From Corydoras sp. C115 (Eukaryota; Chordata; Actinopteri; Siluriformes; Callichthyidae), in the NCBI GenBank assembly GCA_019802505.1, contig JAFMOC010000090.1:416001-480000 (forward strand): a DNA stretch of 64,000 nt. Direction: 5' to 3'. Each line of letters starts with the position of its first letter. Position 1 is the stretch's first letter. Both the position numbers and the translations under genes were made by a program. Shown here piece by piece: positions 36,642-48,650 of this stretch. Under the pieces are notes generated by a model that saw only the letters and a list, made by a program, of their open reading frames with translations, did no database searches and was not told the DNA's origin.

Positions 36642-38308
36642 GTTCTACACTACGATTACTTATCATGCACAACTAATACAAATCAGAACATCAGAAGTCA
36701 TTCAGCATGGCTCATGTTAATATACCTAAATGAGTTGCTAAAGCATTAGCTTTTTTTATGATGTCATAACTCAGCTCTTAACTGATTTAAGCGATGTGGT
36801 CGCTGTTTCAATCTAATATTGTCAATTAATGTATTTAAAGGTTTGCAATGGGTATTTCTGTTACTGCACAGATCTTAACTTTTTAATATAAATATATATA
36901 TATATATATTGCATGCAGCTGTTGTAGATAGTGTATGTGTTTCTTCGCAACTCTTTAATCATAGTCCGAATTAAGGCACAATTTGTTAGCTAAGATGAAT
37001 ACAATATAAAATAAACAAAGAATCTTCACTTTTTATTGTTAACCTTTACATTAAACTTAACTAAACAAAGTTTTACACACAAGGTTATGTTGTTTTACTG
37101 AATATCAGCATGACTGTAGTTTTCTTGAACACTGTTCCCTTACACCTAAAAAACAATTATAGCTGTGCTGATATTTTACATCATTGCTAAATCATGTGGT
37201 AAATATTTACTTTAAATTACAGCACTAATTATTTACAATTAGTAATCCCCTTGTTAATTACATGTTTTTTTAATTACATGTTTTGCATGTAAATGTAAGA
37301 GATGTTTATGGCTATTACCCATATGTATTTTTGCTTCGATTATTTTTTAATAAAATGACTTTAAACTGTGCCCATTGGATTGTGTTTTTATTTTAAATTC
37401 TTAATAGCACATAGTAGTTAAGCAGTAGCAGTGCATTATCATGCGTGCAAATTTGTTCTCTGTAGATTAGAATAGATTAGAATAGCATTATAGGCACCGA
37501 GTTACCCACCATTGAGGACTTGCATCAAAAGCGCTGCCTGGGCAGGGCAAGAAATATCACAAAGGACACTACCCACCCAAACATGCAGACTCAGGAAAAG
37601 TATTTTTATACTTTTTTTATACTTTTATAAATATAATTGCTCTTTTGCACAACCACTTCTCTGCACCTTATATCACCTATATCATGTTCATACTATGTTA
37701 TATCATGTATATATTATGCCCTATATTATGTATATATCACGTATATAGTATGCTCATGTCATATCATGTTCATCTACATGTAAATACTTCACCTTTCCAT
37801 GCACCAGTCACTGTTACTAATGCACTGTATGTAAATAATGTATATATTCTACTTCTGCTTAGATGCTAATTACATTTCATTGGCCCTGTACTTGTACTCT
37901 GCACAATGACAATGCATTTGAATCTAATCTAATCTAATCTAATTAAAAATATGGACTTTGAGCAGAAGGCACTCTTGCACAAGAAAATTAAAGTATAATA
38001 TACAGGACTGTATAACTGCTAAGTTAGAGATTTTTTATTCAAAATAAACTACAGTTTAACACAATTTTATAAAATGTGTATTAAAAAGTGCATTTATACA
38101 AAATGAAATCACACAAAAATAGTAGGCAGTTTGGAGAATATAAAATGACTTAATTCTTAAGATATTGTAATGGTCTTGTAATAAATATGAGTTTTTTTTA
38201 TTAATATTTAGTGTTAAAATAATTTTAAATGATTGAGTTTTCTAGGGAATTTAGTTAGTGTCATGCTTTAATAAGGAGGTTTTCATGCACTGTAGAAATC
38301 CATCCATT
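36642..38308. other. B2 3' flank, duplicate of the B3 3' flank
   Basis: Many blocks match 44200-45370 in order, for example the GTTCTACACTACGATT start, GACTTTGAGCAGAAGGCACT and the GGAGGT-TTTCATGCACTGT end. An extra block at about 37440-37930, with ATCTA repeats at its end, is absent from the other copy. No gene is seen. Confidence 0.65.
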
Positions 38309-38624
38309 ATCTTCCGCTTTATCCTCTACTAGTGTCGTGGGGGGGTTCCCCATGCCAAGGGGAGAACGAAATGAAACGGGCGCTGGGCCGATAAACCCAG
38401 GACAGAGCGCCAATCTATTGCTGGGCACACAATCACTCACACAGACACAATTTGGGGCAATTTGGAGAATTCAGTAGAACTTGATCGATGTTTTTGGACT
38501 GTGGGAGGAAACCGGAGAACCCAGAGGAAACCCATGCGGACACGGGGAGAATATGGAAACTCCACCCAGATTGGGATTCGAACTGCTGAGAGGAGAACGT
38601 GCTAACCAAGCCACGTTGCCGCCC
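38309..38624 (-). mobile_element. SINE (DANA/Mermaid type)
   Basis: An inverted, somewhat damaged copy; the box B region is shortened. The corresponding empty site is visible in the unit 3 flank at about 45380. Confidence 0.75.
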
Positions 38625-38908
38625 TGGGAAAACTTTTGATTAAATATTAAGTAATGGATAAGATATGATATCTTTCTGTGCATTTGAAGATACACAGGTG
38701 CAAAGTACAAAAGTTCTGGGTCACAGTATAATATGCTGAGCAGAACTTTTTGTTGCTAAAAGTTTGAGACACTAAACTAGCCATCGTATATGAGCTGTTA
38801 CATAGTTTGATACATTAAAGATTACTTTTATTGCTATTCAATTATAATGCAGTAGAGCACAATCAAAGATCTTGTATATGAACAATAATTATGGAATGTA
38901 TGGAGATT

Positions 38909-39257
38909 GGCGGCACGGTGGCTTAGTGGTCAGCACGTTCGCCTCACAGTGCTAGGGATTCCCGGTGCTAGGGAGTTTCCATGTTCTCCCCGTGTCCGCG
39001 TGGGTTTCCTCCGGGTTCTCTGGTTTCCTCCCACAGTCCAAAAACATGAATCAACTCAATTGAATTCTCCAAATTGCCCCATATAGAGTATGTGTATGCA
39101 TGCGTGTCTGTGTGAGTGAGTGTTTGGCCAGCGGTGGATTGGCGCCCTGTCCTGGGTCTATCTGCCCAGCGCCCGAAATGTTCTCCCCTGGATGGGCATG
39201 GGGAACCCCACCGCGACCCTAATAGAGGATAAAGCGGGAGATAATGAATGAATGAAT
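38909..39257 (+). mobile_element. SINE (DANA/Mermaid type)
   Basis: The head GGCGGCACGGTGGCTTAGTG is intact but box B has been lost in a local deletion (CCCGGTGCTAGGGAG). GAATGTATGG occurs at both ends as a 10-base target-site duplication. Confidence 0.8.
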
Positions 39258-39272
39258 GTATGGTAGATTATA

Positions 39273-39608
39273 TCTATCCATTATCTTTCGCTTTATCATT
39301 TTCTAGGGTCGTGGTGGGGTTCCCCATGCCCATCCAGGGGAGAACCTTTCGGGTGCTGGGCAGATACACCCAGGAGAGGGCGCCAATCCATCGCTGTGCT
39401 CACTCACTCACACAAACACACTTTATATGGGGCAATTTGGAGAACTCAGTAGAACTTGATCCATGTTTTCCGGCTGTGGGAGGAAACGCGGAGGAAACCC
39501 ACGCGGACACGGGGAGAACATGGAAACTTCACCCAGATTGGGATTCAAACCGGGAATCCCTAGCGCTGAGAGGCGGTCGTGCTAACCACTAAGCCACCTT
39601 GCCGCCCT
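39273..39608 (-). mobile_element. SINE (DANA/Mermaid type), inserted next to the previous one
   Basis: An inverted copy with TGGTAGATTATAT repeated on both sides (about 13 bases). It landed immediately after the plus-strand SINE, in sequence that precedes the C3 exon in the other unit. Confidence 0.8.
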
Positions 39609-39730
39609 GGTAGATTATATATTTATATTTATTTATGTATGTTTTCTTTGAACAGTCACTAAATCACAGAATATTTCACTGTTAGGAAATCTGAATATTT
39701 ATTTTGGGTAAAATAGGGGTCGCTGGATAT
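39609..39730 (+). pseudogene. C2, relic of the first part of a C-type GIMAP exon
   Basis: The sequence aligns with 45800-45920: the pyrimidine tract and acceptor TTCTTTGAACAG, then TTTTGGGTAAAATAGGGGTCG, which encodes LGKIGV of the P-loop. After this point the homology ends, so Gly-Lys-Ser of the P-loop and all later motifs are gone. Confidence 0.7.
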
Positions 39731-39957
39731 ACTTTTAGACAAGCTAGTACCAGGCGTTTCCCCTTGCAGTCAGCTGAGTTAACATTTGGTGTTATTTTCA
39801 CTTTTTTCTAACACTTTTCGCCAAACTGTAAGGTTATTTTGTATGGTACGCATTTTGGGGCCTAAACCTCTCAGTTCTAACGTTTGTACACGAACAAATA
39901 TGATATGTCCAGACCTAAAAGATTTCCGTGTTGATGTACAAACGTCTTGGTCTTTTG

Positions 39958-39971
39958 CCAGTAGATGGCGG
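39958..39971 (+). promoter_or_regulatory. CTCF-like motif, full consensus
   Basis: CCAGTAGATGGCGG fits every position of CCASYAGRKGGCRS, forward orientation, between units 2 and 3. Confidence 0.35.
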
Positions 39972-40218
39972 TATTTACTTACAAACTAAATGAAGTTGCA
40001 CAGTGAACGCATTCTTATTTATTAACCTGCGGTTTTATTTCTTGATTTTGTTTGCTTTAGGTTTTATTATTATGATGGTTGCCGCATGATGTGTGTCTAT
40101 ATGTATATATCTATATGTATATTATTTCGGCAACCAAGTAGCAATGATCATTTATTCCTTTAGCATAAGCAAAAGAAGCATGCAAAACATCTGGACATTT
40201 TATTTATTGAGGAAAATA

Positions 40219-40559
40219 TTCATTCATTCATTATCTCCCGCTTTATCCTCTATTAGGGTCGCAGTGGGGTTCCCCATGCCCATCCAGGGGAGAACATCTC
40301 GGGCGCTGGGCAGATAGACCCAGGACAGGGCTCCAATCCATCGCTGGGCACACACTCACACACTCACTCTATAGGGGGCAATTTTGAGAATTCAATTGAC
40401 TTGATCCATGTTTTTGGACTGTGGGAGGAAACCGGAGAACCCGGAGGAAACCCACACAGACACGGGGAGAACATGGAAACTCCACCCAGATGGGGATTCG
40501 AACCGGGAATCCCTAGCGCTGAGAGGCGAACGTGCTGACCACTAAGCCACCGTGCCGCC
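40219..40559 (-). mobile_element. SINE (DANA/Mermaid type), full length
   Basis: An inverted copy with intact box A and box B. TTGAGGAAAATAT on both sides is a 13-base target-site duplication. Confidence 0.88.
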
Positions 40560-40702
40560 TTGAGGAAAATATAAAAGTAAAAAAATATGTGAAGTGCAGT
40601 CTTTATATTACTTAAATGTTCCCTTTATCCACTTTATTTTTAAAGGTTTTAAAGGTCTCTTCTGCTCTCAGACCCTGAAGCAAAAAGACTAGTTCCTACT
40701 GT

Positions 40703-40751
40703 TTCTATTTTAGCTCCTTTGTAAATCTAAATATATAATAAATAATAAATA

Positions 40752-40815
<64 letters not shown>

Positions 40816-40920
40816 CTGTTCAAATCCCACCCTAAAAGACAAAGGTACATCCTCTTGGGTGTGTGTACTGAACTGAGTATTTCTATTTTAGCTCCTTTGT
40901 AAATCTAAATATATAATAAA

Positions 40921-41011
<91 letters not shown>

Positions 41012-41076
41012 CTGTTCAAATCCCACCCTAAAAGACAAAGGTACATCCTCTTGGGTGTGTGTACTGAACTGAGTAT
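40703..41076 (+). repeat. Tandem duplication of the A3 upstream region, each copy with a long (TA)n
   Basis: Copy one is about 40703-40880 and copy two 40881-41076. Each has TCTATTTTAGCTCCTTTGTA, an AT-rich stretch with (TA)n, then CCCACCCTAAAAGACAAAGG, ending GAACTGAGTAT. The second copy ends inside the TATA box of A3. The (TA)n tracts differ in length. Confidence 0.9.
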
Positions 41077-41080
41077 AAAA
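41074..41080 (+). promoter_or_regulatory. TATA box of unit 3 (A3)
   Basis: TATAAAA in GAGTATAAAA, 74 bases before the A3 ATG. An ISRE-like GAAAACGAAA at 41124-41133 (pattern GAAANNGAAA) follows in the presumed 5' untranslated region. Confidence 0.7.
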
Positions 41081-41147
41081 TGGTAGGCGACACCATCTTG
41101 TGTAACAAATTCTCCACGAATCAGAAAACGAAATCTTCAAGACTACA

Positions 41148-43169
41148 ATGAGTTTTGTAACTGAAAATGGTGAGTACATTTAATGTATTTAAACTATTAG
41201 ACTACCTCTGGTAGCAAAATATAGAGGGGATAATCCCCTAGTTTCAATATAATGAACAGATTGATAAAAACTTTTATAAATACCTTGTAAAGAATAAATA
41301 TTTGAGTTATATATAATTCTGAATTGAAGCCTAATATTTTATTTAAACAATAAATCATTGTGTTTTTAATAGCTGAATTTTTTATTTGTGTCAAAAGAGG
41401 TAAATAATTCATTTTTTGGTAGTAAGATATATTGGTTCTACATATGCCAGCAACAAAAAAAGAAGAAATGTCCCCTACTTTACTTGTAAATATCTATAGA
41501 TAAAGAGTTTTGTTAATTGTTTTTAAGATCAGTAATAATGAAAAATACCTGTGATCTCAGCTGCTGCATGTTTCATAGTTGGAGTTTCCTTTACAGGATT
41601 TTAAACCAGTAGTATAAAATTGAGTGAGCAAATATTCTGGATTAGTTTTAGTTTTTTAGTTTTTATTAGGAAACAATATTAAAGTAGAACAATCAAGTGA
41701 TTTCTGTGACTCAAAAGAAGATGTAGTCATTGGAGTACTAGTCAAGTTCAATATTCTTGTGCACAAAAAAGGTAACACTACACGAATGCTCCATTTTCTG
41801 TTGCTCCATGCTGCTGGAATGATCAGAATTTGGTGCCAGTACAAAAAAAATGTGCTTACAGTTCATGCTGTTGGAAGTGGGGTGATGGTGCGGGGAATAT
41901 ATCTGATATCTGTAGATAGTCGTTTAAACAGTATTGCTTGTGCCATGAAAAAATAATGACATTTGTACTTCAGGTTTCATAATATTTTTAACCATGCAAT
42001 TGCCTTACATCAGCAAAAAGTCATTTTTATGATCAGGTCATCAATAATAATTTTCATTATGGGCTGTAATCCATTATTCATTATTATTACTAAATAGCCA
42101 CAATGACTTTAAACAAGGTATGTCACTCATTTTAGATAGGCCAGGCTCAGTACTCCAAAAAAGATCAACCTTCACTGTGAGTGTAACAAAAAAATATGTA
42201 GATGCTGACTGACTCCTGCCAATTTATGGCCGACAAGACGTTTTGATTTGGAACCACAAAGGACAAAAAGGACACCATATTTACAGCTGCCAAGTGATCC
42301 GGTATAAAAAAAAGGCCATCACTAAAAGTGACTTTCAATTATTTACTTGTGCTTCAACAGTGCAGAGGAACCCGATGGATTCCAATGAACTGAGGATTGT
42401 CCTGGTTGGAAAGACTGGCGTTGGAAAAAGTGCAGCAGGAAACACCATCCTTCAAAAAAAGAATGCTTTCAAATCTGAACTTTCTAGTTCCTCTGTGACC
42501 GCAGACTGTGTGAAGGACAAAGCCGAAGTAAATGGCCGGGTGATAGCTGTGATAGACACTCCAGGCCTTTATGATACTAAAATGTCACAGGAGGAAGTTA
42601 TAAACAAGATCAAGTTGTGCATATCTCTGTGTGCACCAGGTCCTCATGTCATCCTGGTGGTTCTCCAGTTGGGAAGATTCACTGAAGAGGAGCAAAACAC
42701 ACTGAAAATAATTGAGAACATCTTTGTGGATTCATCACCATACACCATGGTCCTGTTCACACATGGAGAGATGCTGAATAACAGCAATACAACTATTGAC
42801 GATTACATCCGCAAAAGTGACAAGCTGATAAGGTTTATAGAATCCACCAGTAAACTGTATCATGTTTTTAAGTACACTAATGAAGAAGATCTAGAGCAGG
42901 TTAATGTGCTGCTTGATCAGATAGATAGGCTGCTTTATAAAAATGGTGGACAGCACTACACAAATGAAAGCTTGCAGATGGCTGAGAGAGCAATTCTAGA
43001 GGAGCAAAAAAGACTACAAGAGGAAAAAAATCTGAATGCCATTGTAGCTAGACAGACAGCAGAAAGGAGTAATGGGTTTCTAAAGGCAGCTGGTGTTGGG
43101 GTAGCAGCAGCAGCAACCATTGTGGGTATAGCTGCTGCTGTGGCACGAGGATTCTGCACAATACAATGA
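41148..43169 (+). CDS. GIMAP-family GTPase A3, two exons, C-terminal CaaX-like box
   Basis: Exon 1 is 41148-41169 (MSFVTEN plus one base, donor GTGAGT) and exon 2 is 42361-43169 after CTTCAACAG; 276 residues. G1 is GKTGVGKS at 24-31 and G3 DTPGLYDT. G4 is THGE (Glu at about 144 where Asp is expected) and G5 is HVFKY. A0 has the same G4 change and also an altered G5. The C-terminus is a long Ala/Gly-rich hydrophobic stretch (GVGVAAAATIVGIAAAVA) and FCTIQ, a CaaX-type end predicting farnesylation. The only polyadenylation-like signal is ATTAAA at about 43322, just 56 bases before the B3 ATG. A Tc1-like transposon relic lies in the intron. Confidence 0.9.
41690..41975 (+). mobile_element. Tc1-like transposase relic in the A3 intron
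   Basis: CATTTTCTGTTGCTCCATGC followed by TGATCAGAATTTGGTGCCAG, and the frame reading LLHAAGMIRIWCQ...GSGVMVRGIY, resemble the catalytic core of a fish Tc1-type transposase. Only a short internal piece is left and it is frameshifted. This is recalled family knowledge and was not searched. Confidence 0.45.
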
Positions 43170-43377
43170 TCCATGTTCAAGATCAACAAGATTTTGCAAA
43201 AGTAAATAGTTTGTATTACAAAATATTTGCTTAACATGTTCATGTAGATGTATTTGTGTTGTTACAAGGTTTGTGAGCACAATTTGTATAAATTGTGTTC
43301 AATATGTTATTTTTCCTGTAAAATTAAAGTTGTTTTAAAGTCTTTTTAGTTTTTCACTCATCAAATATTTCGAACAA

Positions 43378-44199
43378 ATGAGCTATTGGGAAAACTTTCT
43401 TCCAGGAGCGAAGGACACCCTAAGACTGATGTTGGTCGGCCTCCAAAGTGTGGGGAAGAGCTCATCAGGAAACACCATTCTGGGCAGGAAAGAGTTTCAG
43501 TCTGAGATCAGTTCCACTGCTCTGACACTGCAGAGTAAAATCAGTGAGGGTCTGGTCTGTGGGAGGAGTGTGAAGGTGGTGGACACTCCAGGACTCTTCA
43601 ACACGGAACTCTCAAATGCACACATTAAGCTGGAGCTTGAGAATGCCCTGACCTTCTGTCAGCCAGGACCGCACGTTTTTCTTATTGTCATCCAGCTGGG
43701 ACGCCTCACAGAGCAGGAGATGAGAATCATGGAAGAGATGAATAACATGTTTGACTCTAATGTGAATCGTTATTCCATGGTTCTTTTTACATACGGAGAC
43801 AAACTCAGAAACAAAACAATAGATCAGTTCATTACTGAAGACAGGAACCTGCAGAGACTTATTCACAAATGTGATGGATACTTTCATGTGTTTAATAATG
43901 CTGACCCAAAAAATACAGCTCAGGTCAGCGGGCTACTGGAGAAAATAGAAAATCAGATCATGCAACGAAATAAAACCAAATTTTACACGAAGAGAGACAA
44001 AAAAGTTGCATTAGCAGTGACCATTGGGTTAGCGTTCCCATTAATATTACTTGCTTTTTGTATGATGACAAACAAAAGTCCGCAGACTGAGGACGGTGTG
44101 GAAGGGGCTGTAAAACAGTTAATTAATAATCGCGTGCTGATTCCAGTAGTTTTAGGGATTGGTGCAGCACTGTGGGGTGTGAAGAGATTTTGGAAATAA
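43378..44199 (+). CDS. GIMAP-family GTPase B3 with two C-terminal hydrophobic segments
   Basis: From the ATG at 43378 (MSYWENFLPGAKDTL) it is 273 residues. An in-frame phase-1 acceptor (TTTCTTCCAG, exon from 43406) offers a spliced alternative. G1 is GLQSVGKSS, G3 DTPGLFNTEL, G4 TYGDKL and G5 HVFNNAD. Two hydrophobic segments (VALAVTIGLAFPLILLAFCM and LIPVVLGIGAALWGV) flank a short acidic linker, and the protein ends KRFWK. The start lies only 208 bases after the A3 stop, which leaves very little room for an independent promoter. Confidence 0.9.
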   Translation: MSYWENFLPGAKDTLRLMLVGLQSVGKSSSGNTILGRKEFQSEISSTALTLQSKISEGLVCGRSVKVVDTPGLFNTELSNAHIKLELENALTFCQPGPHVFLIVIQLGRLTEQEMRIMEEMNNMFDSNVNRYSMVLFTYGDKLRNKTIDQFITEDRNLQRLIHKCDGYFHVFNNADPKNTAQVSGLLEKIENQIMQRNKTKFYTKRDKKVALAVTIGLAFPLILLAFCMMTNKSPQTEDGVEGAVKQLINNRVLIPVVLGIGAALWGVKRFWK

Positions 44200-45847
44200 G
44201 TTTTACACTACGATTTCTTATGATACACAGATAATACAAATCAGAACATTAGAAGTCATTCAGCATGGCTCATGTTAATATACCTAAATGAGTTGCCAAA
44301 GCATTAGCTTTTTTTTTGTAATATTATATAATATAATATAATTTCATACCTCACCACTTAACTGATTTAAGCGGTGTTGTCGCTGTCACAATCGAACAAT
44401 CTAATATTGTCAATTAATGTAATTAAAGGTTTTTATTGGGGAGGGCATTGTGCAGATCTTAGTTTAGCATAGTTTTCCGCTGAATATGGAGTTTTTAGGT
44501 ATTTGTTGTATGTAGATAGCAACTCTTAGCAACTCTTTAATCATAGTCCGAATTTAGGCACAATTTATTAACTATGGCAAATAAAATATCAAATAATATT
44601 TTGATATTCGCACATAAGGTTGTGTTGCTATACTGAATATCAGCATGATTGTAGTTTTGAACACTTTTCCTGTACCCTTACACCTACAAAAAAAGTATAA
44701 CTGTGCTAATATTCTGCAGTTTTGCAGAATTGTACTACATCATGTAGTAAATAACATTTACGTTAACTTAATTTCAACACAGTCAAATAATGTATATGCA
44801 TTCCATTAAAATAACTGATCCTCCTGTTAATTACATTTTGTTTTTGTAAATGTAAGAAAAGAATATCTATGGTTCACATTTAAGGCCGGGATTTAGAAAA
44901 CATAAAATTTTTGTTTTGTTAAATTTTAAATAAAATGACTTTAAACTGTGCACATGGATTGTGTTTTTATTTGACCCAAATTATTAATAGCAGTACATTG
45001 TCAGGTGCAAGTTTGATCCCTGTAGATTAACAATATGGACTTTGAGCAGAAGGCACTCTTGCACAAGAAAAGTAAAGTAGAATATACAGTCTTCAAGGTT
45101 AGAGATTTGTATGCAAAATTATAAACAATTTTACACAATTTCATAAAATGTTTATTATATTGATTCCAAATGAAATTACAAAAATCTCATAGAGGATATT
45201 TTGGTGAATATAAGGTTACGTAAGATAGATAGATAATATTTCTTATGATATTGTGATACTCTTGTAAAAATATTATGTTTTTTAATTTAATATTTAGTGT
45301 AAAAATATTTTAACAATGATTTAGTCTTCTAGGGAATTTAGTTAGTAATGATCATCCTATAATAAGGAGGTGTTCATGCACTGTGACAGGGCAAACTTTT
45401 GATTAAATATTTTGTAATGCATAAGATATGATATCTTTCTATACATTTAAAGATACACAGGTGCAAAGTACAGAGTTCTGGATCACTTATGAATGTAATG
45501 ATACGCTTCGAACAGAACTTCTTGCTTACAGATTGCGTAAAGTATCTTAAAGTAGCCATCATATATGACCTGTTACATAGTTTAAAACATTAAGTATTAT
45601 ATTATTATTTAAAATATAATAATTTTAGTGATTGATATTTAATTATAATGCAGTACAGCATAATTCTAATTAATTGTTTTCATTTCATGTACCACATGTG
45701 ATACAAATGACAATTAAGTCTCCTTAAATCCTTGATTCCTTGATTTAAAGATATAGTAACTATCTTCTTGTATATGAAGTATAATTATGAAATGTATGGT
45801 AGATTATTTATTTCTAATATGTATTTTTGTATGTTTTCTTGAAACAG
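44200..45847. other. B3-C3 spacer
   Basis: It is homologous to the B2 3' flank (36642-39730) but without its SINEs. No first exon for C3 is seen. The tract before 45848 is pyrimidine-rich and serves as an acceptor region. Confidence 0.55.
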
Positions 45848-46686
45848 TCAATGGACCCCAGAATCCCTGTGAGGAGCTCAGAATAGTTCTTTTGGGTAAA
45901 ATAGGGGTCGGCAAGAGTTCTAGTGGAAACACAATTCTGGGTGAAGATGCCTTCAAATGTGATCTTGCGCCATCATCAGTAACATCGGTCTGCAAAAAAG
46001 TCACTGGACATGTAAATGGAAGAAAGGTCACAGTGATCGACACACCAGGCCTCTTTGACACAAGTTTCACACTGGAGGAAACAATTGAGAGGATCAAGCT
46101 GTGCATCCCGTACTCTGCTCCTGGACCACATGTCTTCCTGCTTGTAGTCCAGGTGGGACGATTTAGTCATGAAGACAACAAGACGGTGGAGATTTTTCTA
46201 AAGATCTTCGGGGAAGCTTCCAGCAGCTACACCATGATCCTGTTTACTCATGGAGATAAGCTTCTAGGCAAAAACATTTATGAATTTGTCATCGATAATC
46301 CAGATCTCACAACAGTCTTCAAAAAGTGCAATAAGCAGTATCATGTCTTTAACAACATGGTGAAAGATTCCACACAAGTGGTCCAGCTCCTTGATAAGAT
46401 CGATAGCATGTTGATTAACAATGGAGGAGGACATTATACCAATGAAATGCTGCTGACAGCAGAGCGAGCTATTGAAGAGGAGAAGCAGAGGATCTTAATG
46501 GAGGATGAACAGAAGAGGTGCATAGAGTCTGAGGCTCTTAGACAGAGGGTTTTGTGTGAAGCAAACACGCAACAAATACAAAGAAGAACAATGGAAGCAA
46601 GAGCACGAGCAGAAGATTATAACAAATATATTGACATCATCACAAATATTCTGTTGAACGTCCTTCAAAATTTTTTTAAAAAGTAA
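45848..46686 (+). CDS. GIMAP-family GTPase C3 (terminal exon)
   Basis: The exon starts after acceptor TTGAAACAG in phase 1 and encodes about 279 residues beginning VNGPQNPCEELRIVLLG. G1 is GKIGVGKSS, G3 DTPGLFDT, G4 THGDKL and G5 HVFNNMVKD. The charged C-terminal helix ends in an amphipathic segment (KYIDIITNILLNVLQNFFKK). An ATG at 45787 reads in frame through the acceptor region and would add a signal-peptide-like start; I consider it translated intron. It is very similar to C1 throughout. Confidence 0.88.
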
Positions 46687-48246
46687 ACATTCTGTAATCA
46701 TTGACCTCTTTCATGCATGGTGATCTTTATAGTGGACAGCAATTCAGTACATGTTTTCAACTCTTTAGTGCATGGAGTAAAGCGGAGGGGACATCTAACT
46801 AATGTGAAAATATGAATATCATAAAAAATGGATTAAAATAATATAAAAATATTGTTTTTTAATTACAATCCAACACATTGTTTGTATTCATTGGCTCAGT
46901 ACTTTGTTATATATGCATCATTATTATAGCAATAACGTGTGGTTATCAAGATTGTATGCTTCCGCATAAGATAAGAGAGACGAGACCTTGAAATACCATC
47001 ACAAACCTAATAGCACCTGATTTTTGCAAATGGTTAACCTGTGGATATGAAATTCCTTGAATTTCCATCAGATGTTTTTTGACAAATAATGGCCATGTTT
47101 TCCCTGATAACATTAACTGCTTAGCCCTCTGAGTATTACAAAGTATATCACAAACCTCAGCAAGTGTTTTTCCACAAACTAAAATCATAATCAGAACTCA
47201 TAACTGTGCCCACTGTAGGTTCTTAAAATATTATTTACAGGAATCTATTTACGCATGTTAAAATTTAACATCACGAATGTAAGCTTATAATGGATATATG
47301 ATCACATGTTTTTTCAGATTGTATTTCAAACTAAATTTCCTGTCTAAAAGCTCTGAACATCCTGAGCTTGTGACTTAGCAAAACTTTTGTGTTTTGGCAT
47401 CTGCTCAGAGTGAATTCCCCTACTGAGGCCTCTTACTATTACAAACACATTTCTTAAGTAAGTCACAGAGAATAGCGTATGTGTTTTATCTGCAGGAAAG
47501 GTTTGCCTATGTTAAGTAAAGTTTTACATATTTATCTTATTCACATAAATGTAATCTAATGTTATTTACTTTTAATCTTTAGAAAATAAGATATTTTGTG
47601 TGGTGGGGGAGGGGGTTAAGGCTTGAACACATTATTAGTAATTAACAAATGAACTGCATCAGTAAAACTTATAGAGGATTTTAGTAACATTTTCAGTTCA
47701 CATGGTACAAAAGGTTCAGTGCATCTGTGATGTATCAGTAGCATAGAGTCAAAACTGAAAACACTGCACTTCTGCTCTTTTGCCTATCGAGCTGTTTTGC
47801 CTACCACCTATGAGACTGTTTTGACTACTGCCTATCAATTTGTTTTGTGATATTTTGTGGTGATTTTATTTTTTTTTTATTTTTGTTTTCATTATGTTTA
47901 TACAATCAAAACTAAAAAACACTGCACTTCTTGCTGAACTCCTGCAGTAAACAATTTTTTATTATTATTTTTTTTTTGCTTCAGACCCTTAGCTTCATGT
48001 TGAATTCTTTTTTTATTTTGCGCACACCCATGTTTCAACACTGTGATCTTACATTCTTTTGTGTTAACCCAAAATTTCTGTTCTGTAGCTTTTAAGCGTT
48101 TGGTTAAGCTTCTGTCTCAGAGCTTATTTTTTTATGTCTCATGCTTTTTTGGTCTGTTCTTTGCACTTGTGATACGTAACCATGCTGGTTTGTGGGTTTT
48201 TACATATGTAAATTTAGAGAGCGATAAAGATATAGAAGTAGGGAGG

Positions 48247-48280
<34 letters not shown>

Positions 48281-48650
48281 AAAAAGGATTTGAATTTTGT
48301 ATTTTGAACTAAATTTCCTGTCTTAATAAACTATTTTCTCTGAACAGCCTAAGCTAAGATCCTGGCAATTTCTCCAAATAAATTCCCCTTCTGAGGTCTC
48401 TTGCCATTACAAACACATTCCTCTAAACACAGTCATACACTAGTACTGAATTCACAGAACACATCTGGTTAGGATTGTCCAATGTTTTTTTTTAAATATA
48501 AAATAAACCCTGAGTGAAGAATATACTTTTAATTTTATCTCACTAACTTTTATGCTAATTATATTTTAACTGTCATACCATGTTTTCAGGTAAACAAATT
48601 CATTTATAAGAGATAAAGCTACCGCCAGTAGCAATACTTTTTTTTATTAT
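46687..48650. other. Intergenic, no gene recognised
   Basis: AT-rich sequence with a (GA)n tract at about 48250-48279 and T-rich runs near 47870 and 47960. A minus-strand open stretch at 46946-47188 has no similarity I recognise. Confidence 0.45.

Noticed and set aside
45787..45847. Signal-peptide-like N-terminus (MKCMVDYLFLICIFVCFLE) in frame with C3
   Set aside because: It is translated from a pyrimidine-rich acceptor tract ending in ACAG, and the same position in C1 and C4 is a phase-1 splice acceptor. GIMAPs are cytosolic.
46946..47188. Minus-strand open frame of 80 codons
   Set aside because: No recognisable domain, no splice or promoter context, and length is within chance expectation.
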